Assembly: GCA_036504095.1 (NCBI GenBank) | Contig: DASXVS010000045.1 | Location: 1 to 64,000, forward strand | Reading direction: 5' to 3' | Origin: Armatimonadota bacterium | Lineage (GTDB): Bacteria > Armatimonadota > DTGP01 > JAKQQT01 | Length of the DNA stretch: 64,000 bases | In this document: piece by piece, positions 36,023-47,546 of the stretch | How the letters are laid out: each line of letters opens with the position of its first letter | How positions within the stretch are numbered: position 1 is the first letter of the stretch | Notes under the pieces: generated by a model | The model's database searches: none | What the model saw: the letters and a program-made list of their open reading frames with translations, nothing else | Told to the model about the DNA's origin: nothing | Translations under genes and position numbers: made by a program

Positions 36023-36807
36023 CGGATCCACTCCTCCGGCAGTTGCGAGAGGTCGGGGATGATCATGTCGGGCCTTTGATGGCTGGGGGCCGCCTCACCC
36101 TCTTCGCGGGAAGTGACGCCCGTGAGGACCAGCAGCGTCTTCACCCCTGCCGCCCGGCCGGCTTCGATGTCCGTGTCCAGGCGGTCTCCAATGACCACGG
36201 TCTCCTCCGGCGGGATCCCGCAGAGCCGGCAAACAAGGGCCGTACCCAGCGGATTGGGCTTGCCGACGTTCTCAGGTTCCTTCGAAGAGGCCGTGGCGAT
36301 GGCCGCGACGATGCTGCCGGCGCCGGGGACCAGGATTCCGCCTTCGACGGGAAACGTGCTGTCGCGGTTGGTGCTGAAGAACCGAGCGCCGCCCAGAAGG
36401 TGATGCTGCGCGATTCTCATCTTGTCATACGTGAATTCGCGGTCGATTCCCACAGCCACCACATCGGCGCGCGGGCCGTCACCGGCGATCAGGCGGCATT
36501 GGGCCACGTCAACCAGTTCTTCGCGAAGGCCGTCGTGGCCAACCGGATAGGCGGAGCAGCCTGTCATGCCCCTTTCGACGAGCAGCCTTGCGAGGATGTG
36601 CGAGGAAGTTACAATTTCGTCCATCGAGCAGGCAATGCCCATATCCGCGAGTTTTGGGATATAACGCGCGCGAGTGCGAGATGAATTGTTGGTGAGAAAG
36701 CGTACGGTGTGCCCAGCGGTTCGAAGCGCGTCCACGCCCCACGCGGCCTGCGGGATGGGTTCTGTGCCACGGTATAGAACCCCGTCCATATCGAAAATGA
36801 AAAGCAT
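36019..36807 (-). CDS. HAD-IIA family sugar phosphatase (NagD-like)
   Basis: 262-aa phosphatase. HAD motif I FDMDGVLYRG (Asp nucleophile near residue 5), motif II TNNSSRT, cap C2B, motif III with KPNP and motif IV VIGDRLDTDIEAG. NagD-type enzymes hydrolyse sugar phosphates, nucleotides or glycolate phosphate. Start ATG at 36807 has GGAGGT 12 nt upstream; a longer frame to 37065 overlaps DUF2339 and has a disordered composition. Translationally coupled to thiD. Confidence 0.9.
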   Translation of the reverse strand: MLFIFDMDGVLYRGTEPIPQAAWGVDALRTAGHTVRFLTNNSSRTRARYIPKLADMGIACSMDEIVTSSHILARLLVERGMTGCSAYPVGHDGLREELVDVAQCRLIAGDGPRADVVAVGIDREFTYDKMRIAQHHLLGGARFFSTNRDSTFPVEGGILVPGAGSIVAAIATASSKEPENVGKPNPLGTALVCRLCGIPPEETVVIGDRLDTDIEAGRAAGVKTLLVLTGVTSREEGEAAPSHQRPDMIIPDLSQLPEEWIR

Positions 36808-36896
36808 TCGGTGTCGGCTACCTCCAGCGGCATTATAGCCCCCGGGGGGAAACGGCGCGGGAGTGCCCTCTGTTAGCCGGCGGGAAAATGCCGGAC

Positions 36897-36926
36897 GCGC
36901 CTCCGGACATCGTGGTCCGGAGGCGC
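36897..36926 (-). terminator. Terminator hairpin after the DUF2339 gene
   Basis: Perfect 11-bp stem GCGCCTCCGGA (36897-36907) with its complement (36916-36926), about 90 bp beyond the stop; TTTT follows at some distance on the minus strand. Confidence 0.6.
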
Positions 36927-37012
36927 GTTGCCCCCGACGCGGCATGAACGTGCATGCGTTGTCAACGCTCACGAACACAACGATCGCCGTGTTCGGTTCC
37001 CTGGCGGGCTCG

Positions 37013-39790
37013 TCAACGTTTATGCGCGAACAGCCCTCCCGGTTGAATCCCGGCGCCGGCGCCACCGCCGTACCGGCTGTACAGCCACGAGATCCCGATC
37101 AGAGCGCCGCCGAGGCCGCCGAAGGAGAGCACGCGGAACTGGGATTCCAGGAAACCGAGATCGAACAGGAATACCTTGGCGCACGTCACCCCGAAAAGGC
37201 CCAGAGCGGCGATGCGCGTGATGCGGTGTTCCCGCGCTATCCCGAGGAGAAGCAGTGAGGTAGCAGCGAGCGTCCACACGACGGACACCGCTGATTGCGC
37301 CCACCGCTCCCAGTAGACGCCGATGCTTTGCTGGTAATAGGCAAAGGTGAAGTAGGTTTCCTGGGTGAGCGCCCAGAGCGTTACCAGCCCGGCGGCGACC
37401 AGGACTGTTGGAGGGATGTCTCGTTCTCCGTCGCCGGCCACCTGCGCGGACAGGGACGCCGCCACGCAGAGCGCGACCGCGGAGATCACGAAAGCAACGA
37501 ACCGGGCGTTGGCGATCGGCGTGATCGTCGAATCCCAGGTCTGCGTGGCGTTCACCAGCAGCACCAGCGCGCCAATTCCAACCAGTCCGTAGGCAAGGTA
37601 CCGAATTTCCGCGCGTCCGGGAGAGAATGCAGGCAGGAAAAGCATCGCGCCGTAGGAGCACATCAGTGCCGCAACCGTCATCCCCGCGATGGCCTCCCAG
37701 CCCAAGACCGGGTGCATGGCATAGGCGCCGACAATCTCAAGCCCGACGCAGAAGACGATCAGCGCGTGAACCGCCGGAGCAATAACGCGAGGCACGTTGT
37801 CTTCCGTCTCCGTCAGGGCCTCCTTCCGGCGGCCCGATACCCACGCGATGCTCAGCAGACTGACGATCGAAACGATGTATGCGAGGAATCTGGGATTAAA
37901 TACCGGCCTCCACAGGTGCGAGCCGACGCCTGTTGCACCCAGGATCAGGGCGATGGCGACGAATGATGTGGCAATGGCGGTGACCCGCGCCTCCAAATCG
38001 TCGATGCGTACGCACAAAGAGTGTACCGCCGTCGCGTAGACGGAAATGGCAATGGCGATGATGTACGGTTCGGCGCCGACCAATCCACCGGATAGTTCGA
38101 ACACCTTGCTTGTGAACCCATACTGGATCTGTTCTGCCAGCAGCCATGCGCCTGCCACGACCCAGGCCATCGCGTATGCCGGTCGTCCGTCGTCGCCGCC
38201 ACATCGCTTCGTGTACCACGCTATCCAGCCAGATGCCAGGGCGAAGAATAACACGGGGATTCCGTGTTCGTTCAATACAAGGCGCCCCGTGGTCGCCGGG
38301 GTTGTGGTCAGGGTGGAAAGGAGAGCTACTGCCGCCAGGCCGTATACGATCTGTCCGGCGCGCCTGACAACCTCGGAATGAGATATGGCAGCCAGGCTGA
38401 GAAGGACGGCCGCCTCGACGCTCCACCCGACGCTGATCATGCCCTGCTTGAACTGAATGGGCACCGCAAGCGCCGCCATCGAGCACGAGATGCCGATGCA
38501 GGCTGTTTTGAGCGGCACGTCCGCGGGGCACTGGAAGCGCGTCAGGATGGCCAAACCCGCGAACAGCAGGCCGACCGCCACCGGGAAGGCGCCAGGAACT
38601 GACCCGAGGGCCGGCCGGATGAGGGCATTCCCCGCGGCAAAGTAGAAGGCGGTTGCGCCAATGAGGAGAAGCCAATCGGTCGGTTCGGTTGGTTCGCGCT
38701 TCGTCAGGACCGGCGCGATCGCGGCGGCGGCGTAGAGCAAGTAGTTCATTGTAAGGAATGCCATGACGAGCCAGCGATGGTCGGTCAGATTGGCGTCTAC
38801 GGCCCAGCCGCCGAGGAGCAGCAGGGTCCCAAACGCGCTAAAGGCAACGTTGACTCGCCAGCCTTTGGACACCGCTACCGCCAGGACGCCGGCATTCAGA
38901 ACGGTGATGTATGAGAGAAACGGCAGCAAACTACCACCAGCGGCGCCATTTCCAAGGAGCGCCGGTGTGGCGAACCCGCCGATCGTCGCAAGGGCGTGAA
39001 GGCTCGGGCTGTCGTAGCGGACCGCCAGGACCACACCGAGAACGGTAATGGCGATCATCAGGGCGAGGGACAGCTCGTATGAACCTATGCTGTAACGGGA
39101 AAAGGCCGCCCAAGCATCGAGATACAGTATCGCCAGGCCGCCGCCGGCCATTCCCTCGCTGAACCCGCTCTTCTCGGTCTTGCCGCGCGCGAACTCCCCG
39201 GCGATCATGAGGCCGAGGCCGGCGCCTGCGCCGACACCGAGGCGGCCGAACGGCGAGAGTTTGTCCCACGCGTACACAAGGAAAAATGCCACCGCCAGAA
39301 ACACGGCGATCGCACCCACCCACAGAGCCCACTGGCGACCGATAATGTCTTCCCAGTCGACGCCGGCCTTCTCCGGGGTTGGTGATCCGAAGGTGAATGA
39401 GCTGGACGGCTGGCTCGGCCGCCCGACAGGCGGTGCAGGTCTGTAAGGCGTCTCGATCGCCGGTTCGGGTGGCTTCGCCTCCGGCTGCGGAGCATCCGGG
39501 CGCTTCGCCTCGGAAGACGCTTGCTCCGCCGCCTGCACAAAAGTAGCGAATGATACCTCGGGAGCATTGCTCTCGGGTGTTGCCTCCCGCGCCCAAACCG
39601 ATGTTGGTTGCGGTTTCTCCTGTCGAAGCGGCTGGGTTGGAGGCGGTGCGGCCTTAGGGGTCGCGTCGGGGAACTCCGGGATGGGAGGGAGACCTGCCGT
39701 AAGGCGCCTCAAGTGGCCAAGCACGGCCTCCATCTGATTTTCGAGGCGATCCAAGCGTTCGCCGGTGGCCTCGGGTGTGTTCTCGGCCAT
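37013..39790 (-). CDS. DUF2339 multi-pass membrane protein
   Basis: 925-aa integral membrane protein. An N-terminal coiled coil (about 8-35, LDRLENQMEAVLGHLRRL) and Pro/Ala-rich linker lead to DUF2339: WEDIIGRQWALWVGAIAVFLAVAFFL, GVGAGAGLGLMIAGE, GFSEGMAGGGLAILYLDAWAAF, and then more than 20 predicted helices to the C-terminus. Function of DUF2339 is unknown. AAGGAGG 7 nt before the ATG. It stands alone between the two-component system and the HAD-thiD pair. Confidence 0.92.
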   Translation of the reverse strand: MAENTPEATGERLDRLENQMEAVLGHLRRLTAGLPPIPEFPDATPKAAPPPTQPLRQEKPQPTSVWAREATPESNAPEVSFATFVQAAEQASSEAKRPDAPQPEAKPPEPAIETPYRPAPPVGRPSQPSSSFTFGSPTPEKAGVDWEDIIGRQWALWVGAIAVFLAVAFFLVYAWDKLSPFGRLGVGAGAGLGLMIAGEFARGKTEKSGFSEGMAGGGLAILYLDAWAAFSRYSIGSYELSLALMIAITVLGVVLAVRYDSPSLHALATIGGFATPALLGNGAAGGSLLPFLSYITVLNAGVLAVAVSKGWRVNVAFSAFGTLLLLGGWAVDANLTDHRWLVMAFLTMNYLLYAAAAIAPVLTKREPTEPTDWLLLIGATAFYFAAGNALIRPALGSVPGAFPVAVGLLFAGLAILTRFQCPADVPLKTACIGISCSMAALAVPIQFKQGMISVGWSVEAAVLLSLAAISHSEVVRRAGQIVYGLAAVALLSTLTTTPATTGRLVLNEHGIPVLFFALASGWIAWYTKRCGGDDGRPAYAMAWVVAGAWLLAEQIQYGFTSKVFELSGGLVGAEPYIIAIAISVYATAVHSLCVRIDDLEARVTAIATSFVAIALILGATGVGSHLWRPVFNPRFLAYIVSIVSLLSIAWVSGRRKEALTETEDNVPRVIAPAVHALIVFCVGLEIVGAYAMHPVLGWEAIAGMTVAALMCSYGAMLFLPAFSPGRAEIRYLAYGLVGIGALVLLVNATQTWDSTITPIANARFVAFVISAVALCVAASLSAQVAGDGERDIPPTVLVAAGLVTLWALTQETYFTFAYYQQSIGVYWERWAQSAVSVVWTLAATSLLLLGIAREHRITRIAALGLFGVTCAKVFLFDLGFLESQFRVLSFGGLGGALIGISWLYSRYGGGAGAGIQPGGLFAHKR

Positions 39791-39904
39791 GATCTGGCCT
39801 CCTTTCTATACGAAAACTGACGGCGTTTCGTATCAACCAGGGCCATTATCCGCTATTCGGCGTTGCAAGTTCGCGTGGCTTTGGGGCCATTCCGTTGTCG
39901 GCGA

Positions 39905-39924
39905 GGTACCGGATTTCCGGTACC
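39905..39924 (-). terminator. Palindrome after the two-component operon
   Basis: GGTACCGGA (39905-39913), TT, TCCGGTACC (39916-39924), 13 bp beyond the response-regulator stop. Could be a terminator lacking a U-run or a binding site. Confidence 0.45.
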
Positions 39925-39936
39925 CCCCAGGATCGC

Positions 39937-40584
39937 TTACAGTCCGGCCTGTTTGGCGATGAGGGCGGCCTCGGTCCGGCTGTTAACGTGGAGTTTGGAC
40001 AGGATGGCGCTGACGTGGTTCTTCACCGTGCGCTCACTGAGGAAGAGGCCGTCGGCGATGTCCCGGTTCCGCAGTCCTTTCCCCAATTGCTCGAGAATCT
40101 CCATTTCGCGCCGGGTGAGTTCGGTGAACATCTCGTGGTGCTTGTGCAGGACGTTGGCCTGACGCGCGAACTCGCTCAGGACGTGGGTCACCAGGCTTGG
40201 CGGAAGCGTTCCCTCGCCGCGACGGGCCGCGCGGACCGCCTCCACAATCTCCGGAAGGGATGCGGATTTCAGCACGTACCCTAGCGCGCCGGCTTTCAAC
40301 GCGCCGAAGAGACGCTCGTCGTCATCGTAATTCGTGAGGATGACTACCACGGTTGCGGGAAGCGCCTCGCGGATCTGGCGCGTTGCTTCGATTCCGTCGA
40401 GGCGCGGCATCTGGATATCTGTCAGCACAACATCGGGGCGCTGAACCTTCGCGATCTTCACACCGTGTTCGCCGTCGACCGCCTCGCCGACAACCTCCAT
40501 ATCCGGTTGGAGCCGGAGCAATTCCGCGAGAGTGTTGCGCAGCAAGCCCTCGTCTTCAATGAGCAGCACGCGAATGGAGTCCAT
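39937..40584 (-). CDS. NarL/FixJ-family response regulator
   Basis: 215-aa regulator. Receiver domain with acidic pocket Glu10-Asp11, phospho-acceptor Asp56 (VVLTDIQMP), Thr and Lys in LTNYDDDE and LKSAS; C-terminal LuxR-type HTH with LTRREMEILEQLGKGLRNRDIADGLFLSERTVKNHVSAIL. It overlaps its kinase gene by 29 bp, so the pair is translationally coupled. The target genes are not visible; DUF2339 lies downstream on the same strand. Confidence 0.95.
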   Translation of the reverse strand: MDSIRVLLIEDEGLLRNTLAELLRLQPDMEVVGEAVDGEHGVKIAKVQRPDVVLTDIQMPRLDGIEATRQIREALPATVVVILTNYDDDERLFGALKAGALGYVLKSASLPEIVEAVRAARRGEGTLPPSLVTHVLSEFARQANVLHKHHEMFTELTRREMEILEQLGKGLRNRDIADGLFLSERTVKNHVSAILSKLHVNSRTEAALIAKQAGL

Positions 40585-41740
40585 GGAACCAGGCCTTTCT
40601 GTCCGGCGGCTGGATGGGGAGTCGGGCGACGATGACGGCGCCCGAACGTGCCCGGTCGACGATGCGGGTCGATCCGCCAAGAGATTCGGCGCGAGCGCGC
40701 AGCGAGGCAAGGCCGAATCCGGAGCCCCCATTTGCGCCGTCGGAGAACCCGATGCCATCATCGCAGACACGGATGTGATAGTAACGCCCGCCCCTCCGGA
40801 TGCGAACGGTGATGCGGGAGGCTTCAGCGTGCTTCACGGCATTGGTCACCGCTTCCTGAACGATGCGGAGGACGTTGTGTTGATACGCTGCGGGGAATTC
40901 GCATGGCGGACCGTCGTATCCGAAATCGATGCGGATGGAGAATCGTTCGCTCAAGGTGACGAGATGTTGTCGCAGCGCGTCCATGAAATCCGTGGGACTC
41001 AGGGAATCGGGTCGCGTCTGGCGAATGAGAAATCGAAGCTCGTCCGAGGCGCGGCGGGCCGTTTCACGCTGTTCAACCGCGATGGACGCTGCGCGGAGAG
41101 GGTCGGTCTCGGAGACGGCTTCAGCGAGGTCCAGCCTCCGCGCGATCAATACGAGGTCGTGCTGGATGCCGTCGTGCATCTCGGCCGAGAGATCGCTCTG
41201 GTACTCGCTGACGGCGAGCTGGCGCGCCACTTTCTGGCTCTCGCGGCGCAGGAATGTGATGAGTGAGGCGACCAGGATGATGAAGAAATGCCGAAAGCCG
41301 ACGTACATGTAGTTGCCGTCGATAAAGTATTTGTCCCACGTGTGGCTGAGCAGCCCGGCGCCGAACTGGCCGAGCACGCTCAACAACGTAACAAGAATGA
41401 CCTGCTTGACGCTCAGGCGAAGTCCGGCGTAGGCTACTGCGAGGAAATAGATGAAACCTGTGGGATCCTCGGCATCGTGCAGGCCGATGAGGATTCCGGT
41501 CACGATTAGCGAGTCCATCACACACCACAACAGGGCCCACTTCGCGAGTTCACCTCCTCGAAGGACGACCCACGTGCGGAAGAGAAGGTACGCGCCAACG
41601 ACCCCGACAACGATGTGCATCGTGTCCGAGGACGGGGTCATGTGGCTTTCCGTACCGCCGAGGAGCCACAGCGGCGCGAAGGGTACACATGCCCAGATGT
41701 GCAGAAGGAAGATCTTGTCGATGCGCCGGCCGGTATCCAT
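40556..41740 (-). CDS. Sensor histidine kinase, HisKA_3/NarX-DesK type
   Basis: 394 aa. N-terminal half with about five to six membrane helices (12-165) and no periplasmic domain, suggesting a membrane or intramembrane signal as in DesK. Dimerisation box with His189 in AEMHDGIQHDL followed by a HATPase_c domain: N box VLRIVQEAVTNAVKHAEA, G1 DDGIGF, G2 GSGFGLASLRARAESLGG. GGAGGAATGCG precedes the ATG. Partner is the overlapping NarL-type regulator. Confidence 0.95.
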   Translation of the reverse strand: MDTGRRIDKIFLLHIWACVPFAPLWLLGGTESHMTPSSDTMHIVVGVVGAYLLFRTWVVLRGGELAKWALLWCVMDSLIVTGILIGLHDAEDPTGFIYFLAVAYAGLRLSVKQVILVTLLSVLGQFGAGLLSHTWDKYFIDGNYMYVGFRHFFIILVASLITFLRRESQKVARQLAVSEYQSDLSAEMHDGIQHDLVLIARRLDLAEAVSETDPLRAASIAVEQRETARRASDELRFLIRQTRPDSLSPTDFMDALRQHLVTLSERFSIRIDFGYDGPPCEFPAAYQHNVLRIVQEAVTNAVKHAEASRITVRIRRGGRYYHIRVCDDGIGFSDGANGGSGFGLASLRARAESLGGSTRIVDRARSGAVIVARLPIQPPDRKAWFHGLHSRAAH

Positions 41741-41951
41741 CGCATTCCTCCGTACGGCTTGCTAGGCCGCCAGTCACATCATGCCACGGAGTGCATACGA
41801 AACACCAATGGGGACGGGAACCAAGCGTTCAGGCGCTCGGGAACGCCAATTGCCGACGTGTTGGACCCTTTGAAGGCTGCGGCCCGTGCCGGCGCTACAA
41901 TAGGTTCAGCCTGGAGACCATTTCGCCCTTTCAATCGAACAGCATTTATAG

Positions 41952-41957
41952 TATAAT
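41952..41957 (+). promoter_or_regulatory. Candidate -10 box of the der-plsY operon
   Basis: Perfect TATAAT 32 bp upstream of the der start in an AT-rich pocket of the gap between divergent genes; no convincing -35. Confidence 0.5.
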
Positions 41958-41988
41958 AGTCATAAGAGTTGAGTCTCTAGTTATCAAG

Positions 41989-43323
41989 ATGTCAAAACCA
42001 ACAGTTGCTATCGTGGGCCGGCCAAACGTCGGCAAATCCACCCTGTTCAATCGAATCGTGGGTGAGCGTGTCGCCATCGTGGAGGACACGCCGGGTATCA
42101 CTCGTGACCGTCTCTACGCCAACGTGGAGTGGAACGGCCGTGCCTTCGCGCTCGTGGATACCGGCGGAATCGTGCCGGACGGCGCGGAGTTCATGCAGAA
42201 CGAGATCTACGCTCAAGCCCAGACCGCCGTGTCGGAGGCGGACGCCATCATCTTTCTCGTCGATGCGCTGGAGGGGCCGACGCCGGTGGACCAGGAAGTC
42301 GCAGAAGTGATGCGCAAATCCGGCACCCCGGTGATCCTGGCGGCGAACAAGACCGACAGCTTCAAGCGCGAAGGGGACGCACTGGAGTTTTACGGGCTGG
42401 GACTTGGCGACGTGTTCATGATTTCCGCGCTCAACGGGCGCGAAGTCGCCGACCTACTGGACGAGGTCGTGAAGGCGCTTCCGCCGGAAATGGACGAGCC
42501 GGAGGTCGAAGAGGATGTCATCCGGGTTGCCATCGTCGGCCGGCCGAACGTCGGAAAGTCATCCCTTTTGAACGCGCTGGTGGGAGAGAAGCGAGCGATA
42601 GTGAGCCCCGTGCCGGGGACCACGCGCGATGCGGTTGACACGACGGTTGAGTTCGAGGGAGACAGATACACCCTGGTGGACACCGCGGGCATCCGCCGCA
42701 GCGGAAAGGTGGCCGGAAGCGTCGAGTATTACATGGTGCTTCGAGCGCAACGCGCAATCGAGCGAGCCGACGTCACAGCGCTTATCATCGATGCGAACGA
42801 CGGTGTTGCGGACGGCGACGCGCGCGTGGGCGGAATCTCCGACGATGCCGGCAGGGCCTGCGTGATCATCGTCAACAAATGGGACCTGATCAGCAACACG
42901 CAGATGCACAAGTTCGCCCAGGACGTGAAGGAGAAGCTGCCGTTCCTGGAGTACGCGCCTGTGATCTTCACCTCGGCAATCACGGGGCGCGGCGTGAAGG
43001 ATATCCTGTCGACCGTCAAGGTCGCCGCGGATAACCACGCGCTGCGCATTCCGACGGCGGAGATGACACGTGTGGTCCGCGAGGCAGTGGACGCGCGGCC
43101 GTTCACGCGGCGCGGACGCGATCTGAAGGTGAGATTCGCGACACAGATCCGCGTGAAGCCGCCCACGATATCCGTGATGGTCAACAACCCGGACATCACG
43201 CACTCTTCGTATGAACGATACCTGATCAACCGCATTCGGGATGCGTTCGGATTCGTGGGAACGCCGGTCCGGCTCTTCCTGCGGCGCAGCGAGGACCGTG
43301 AGAAGCGGGAGAAGCAGGCATGA
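41989..43323 (+). CDS. der: Ribosome-associated GTPase Der (EngA)
   Basis: 444-aa tandem GTPase needed for 50S assembly. First G1 GRPNVGKS at 10-17 with DTGG and NKTD; second G1 at 184-191 with DTAG and NKWD; C-terminal KH-like domain with VRFATQIRVKPPTISVMVNNPD. Length normal. The start ATG at 41989 follows in-frame upstream codons that overlap the divergent kinase gene and are unlikely to be used. Confidence 0.98.
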   Translation: MSKPTVAIVGRPNVGKSTLFNRIVGERVAIVEDTPGITRDRLYANVEWNGRAFALVDTGGIVPDGAEFMQNEIYAQAQTAVSEADAIIFLVDALEGPTPVDQEVAEVMRKSGTPVILAANKTDSFKREGDALEFYGLGLGDVFMISALNGREVADLLDEVVKALPPEMDEPEVEEDVIRVAIVGRPNVGKSSLLNALVGEKRAIVSPVPGTTRDAVDTTVEFEGDRYTLVDTAGIRRSGKVAGSVEYYMVLRAQRAIERADVTALIIDANDGVADGDARVGGISDDAGRACVIIVNKWDLISNTQMHKFAQDVKEKLPFLEYAPVIFTSAITGRGVKDILSTVKVAADNHALRIPTAEMTRVVREAVDARPFTRRGRDLKVRFATQIRVKPPTISVMVNNPDITHSSYERYLINRIRDAFGFVGTPVRLFLRRSEDREKREKQA

Positions 43324-44081
43324 TGGTGCTGGTGGAGTGGTGGAGCTTCATACCTCTTGTCCTGGCGGCGTATGTGGTCGGCAGCATCCCCTTCGGCGTT
43401 CTGGTCGGCAGGATGCGCGGTGTGGATCCAAGGAACGTTGGAAGCGGGAACATCGGGGCGACCAACGTTTTGCGGGCACTCGGTCCCGCGTGGGCGGCCA
43501 TCGTTCTGCTTTTAGACCTGGCGAAGGGGTTTCTACCCGTCGCGGCTTCGCAGATATGGCTCGTTGGCCTGTTCAAGAGCCTCCGCGTATGGGGCAGGCC
43601 GGTGTTCGATCCCATCGACGGAGCGATGCCCATCCCCACGAATTACGTATACCTGACACAGAGAGGGATGTCTGTCGAGACGGGACTCGTGGTTGCCGCG
43701 GTGGCCGTTCTCGTCGGCGTTGCCGCGATGGTTGGGCACAACTGGTCACTTTTCCTCAAGGGGAAGGGCGGCAAAGGGGCATCCACAGGGTTCGGCGTGG
43801 TGCTGGCCCTCGACTGGCGGGTGGCGGTGCTCATCGCGACGGTGTTCATCGTTGTGGTCCTCGTAACGCGGTACGTGTCGCTGGGTTCGACGCTTGGCGC
43901 GTGGTGCGTTCCGCTCGGTTTGTGGTACTGGCATCGGGGAACCGCCGAATTAACGCCTCTGCTTGGGTTTGGCCTGGCGGCGGCGCTGCTCATCACGGTG
44001 AAGCACCGGGCGAATTACAAGAGGCTGTTGAACGGCACGGAGTCGAAGTTCGGGAGAAAGCCACCGACTGAGCCAGGTTGA
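43320..44081 (+). CDS. plsY: Glycerol-3-phosphate acyltransferase PlsY
   Basis: 253-aa membrane acyltransferase that transfers acyl from acyl-phosphate to glycerol-3-phosphate, the first step of phospholipid synthesis. Three family motifs: YVVGSIPFGVLVGR, GSGNIGATNVLRALG and GHNWSLFLKGKGGKG. Length is longer than the usual about 200 aa because of a 40-residue insertion after LDLAKGFLPVA. It overlaps der by ATGA, an arrangement common with der. Confidence 0.95.
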   Translation: MMVLVEWWSFIPLVLAAYVVGSIPFGVLVGRMRGVDPRNVGSGNIGATNVLRALGPAWAAIVLLLDLAKGFLPVAASQIWLVGLFKSLRVWGRPVFDPIDGAMPIPTNYVYLTQRGMSVETGLVVAAVAVLVGVAAMVGHNWSLFLKGKGGKGASTGFGVVLALDWRVAVLIATVFIVVVLVTRYVSLGSTLGAWCVPLGLWYWHRGTAELTPLLGFGLAAALLITVKHRANYKRLLNGTESKFGRKPPTEPG

Positions 44082-44111
44082 ACTTCTTCCGGGTAATCAG
44101 TACATATTTTC

Positions 44112-44162
44112 CCGGCGACTGAAGTCGCGGCTCTGACAGGCACGAAGCCCGCCTCCGCGGGC
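44112..44162. repeat. Degenerate REP-like hairpins upstream of RAYT module 2
   Basis: GCGACTGAAGTCGC hairpin (44115-44128) and AGCCCGC..GCGGGCT hairpin (44145-44162). The GACTGAAGTC core is the same as in the module-2 terminal hairpins. Confidence 0.6.
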
Positions 44163-44171
44163 TGAGTGCGA

Positions 44172-44314
44172 CCACCGACTGAAGTCGGTGGCTGACGTTC
44201 GGATGTCGGCTGAAGCCGACAGATGTAATGCAGGTGAGCAGACGGGTGTGTTGGTAGTCGAATGAGTCGGCTTCAGCCGACATTCTCTGGCCCGCCACCG
44301 ACTTCAGTCGGTGG
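44172..44314. repeat. REP doublet, upstream copy
   Basis: Four hairpins in mirror order: CCACCGACT-GA-AGTCGGTGG, TGTCGGCT-GA-AGCCGACA, then after a spacer GTCGGCT-TC-AGCCGAC and CCACCGACT-TC-AGTCGGTGG. The GA loops in the first half become TC in the second, so the halves are inverted copies. Confidence 0.93.
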
Positions 44315-44331
44315 GTCTAGTGGAGGCAACC

Positions 44332-44742
44332 ATGCCGGGAAGCCACGCTGAGATTTACGTTCATCTCGTCTGGACAACGGTGGCAAGACAACCGCTGCTG
44401 GCAGGTAAGACTCGTGACATCGCATATGCTGTGATCCGGGCGGAATGTGAATCGGTTCGCGCGCAGCCGATTGCGTTGGGTGGGTTCGAAGATCACGTTC
44501 ATTTGCTTTCCAGACTGCCGGCTACTCTAGATATCAGCCACCTTGCCAAACAGGTTAAGGGTGTATCGTCACACGCCATCCGCCAGGTTCCGGACCTCGA
44601 TGGCTTTGGATGGCAAGAAGGATACAGTGGATTCTCTGTGTCCCGCTGGGATGTTCCCAAGATGACGAAGTACATTGCGAATCAAGAGGAGCATCACAGG
44701 GGCGGCACGGCGAAGGCGATCCTGGAGCCGTCCACTGACTGA
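44332..44742 (+). CDS. IS200/IS605-like Y1 HUH transposase
   Basis: 136-aa single-strand transposase. N-terminal YVHLVWTTVARQPLLAG, the HUH motif HVH in GGFEDHVHLLSRLP, ISHLAKQVKGVSSHAI, FGWQEGYSGFSVSRW, and the catalytic Tyr in KYIANQEEHHRGG. All key residues present and length normal, so probably active. GGAGG precedes the ATG at 44332. It is a different subfamily from the RAYT at 20079-20591 (no NPVR motif). No accessory TnpB gene. Confidence 0.92.
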   Translation: MPGSHAEIYVHLVWTTVARQPLLAGKTRDIAYAVIRAECESVRAQPIALGGFEDHVHLLSRLPATLDISHLAKQVKGVSSHAIRQVPDLDGFGWQEGYSGFSVSRWDVPKMTKYIANQEEHHRGGTAKAILEPSTD

Positions 44743-44874
44743 AGTCGGTGGCTGACGTTCGGATGTCGGCCGAAGCCGACAGATGTAGGGCAGGTGAGCG
44801 GAGGGGTGTGTTGGTAGTCGAATGAGTCGGCTTCAGCCGACATTCTCTGGCCTGCCACCGACTTCAGTCGGTGG
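44732..44874. repeat. REP doublet, downstream copy
   Basis: Same 143-bp structure as the upstream copy, starting inside the last codons of the transposase gene and ending 31 bp before the clpB start. One end hairpin has an A-C mismatch (CCACTGACT). Confidence 0.93.
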
Positions 44875-44905
44875 TTTAGCGAAACTGAATAGAGGAGGCA
44901 ATCAA

Positions 44906-47494
<2,589 letters not shown>

Positions 47495-47546
47495 ACGCGT
47501 ATTGGCGGGGTCACCAGTGGGATTGACGAAGTAGCGGAGGGGTGGC

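Larger units (their letters stand above)
44172..44874 (+). mobile_element. HUH transposase with 143-bp flanking REP-doublet repeats (module 2)
   Basis: A 136-aa Y1 transposase gene flanked by two 143-bp direct repeats, 44172-44314 and 44732-44874, equal in length with about 7 mismatches. Each repeat is itself a mirrored pair of hairpins. This could be an IS200/IS605-like element or a RAYT with BIME-type flanks. It lies between plsY and clpB. Confidence 0.88.

Noticed and set aside
35240-37012. TPP riboswitch upstream of thiD
   Set aside because: thiD overlaps the upstream HAD gene, and the characteristic THI-box words were not seen in 36808-37012.
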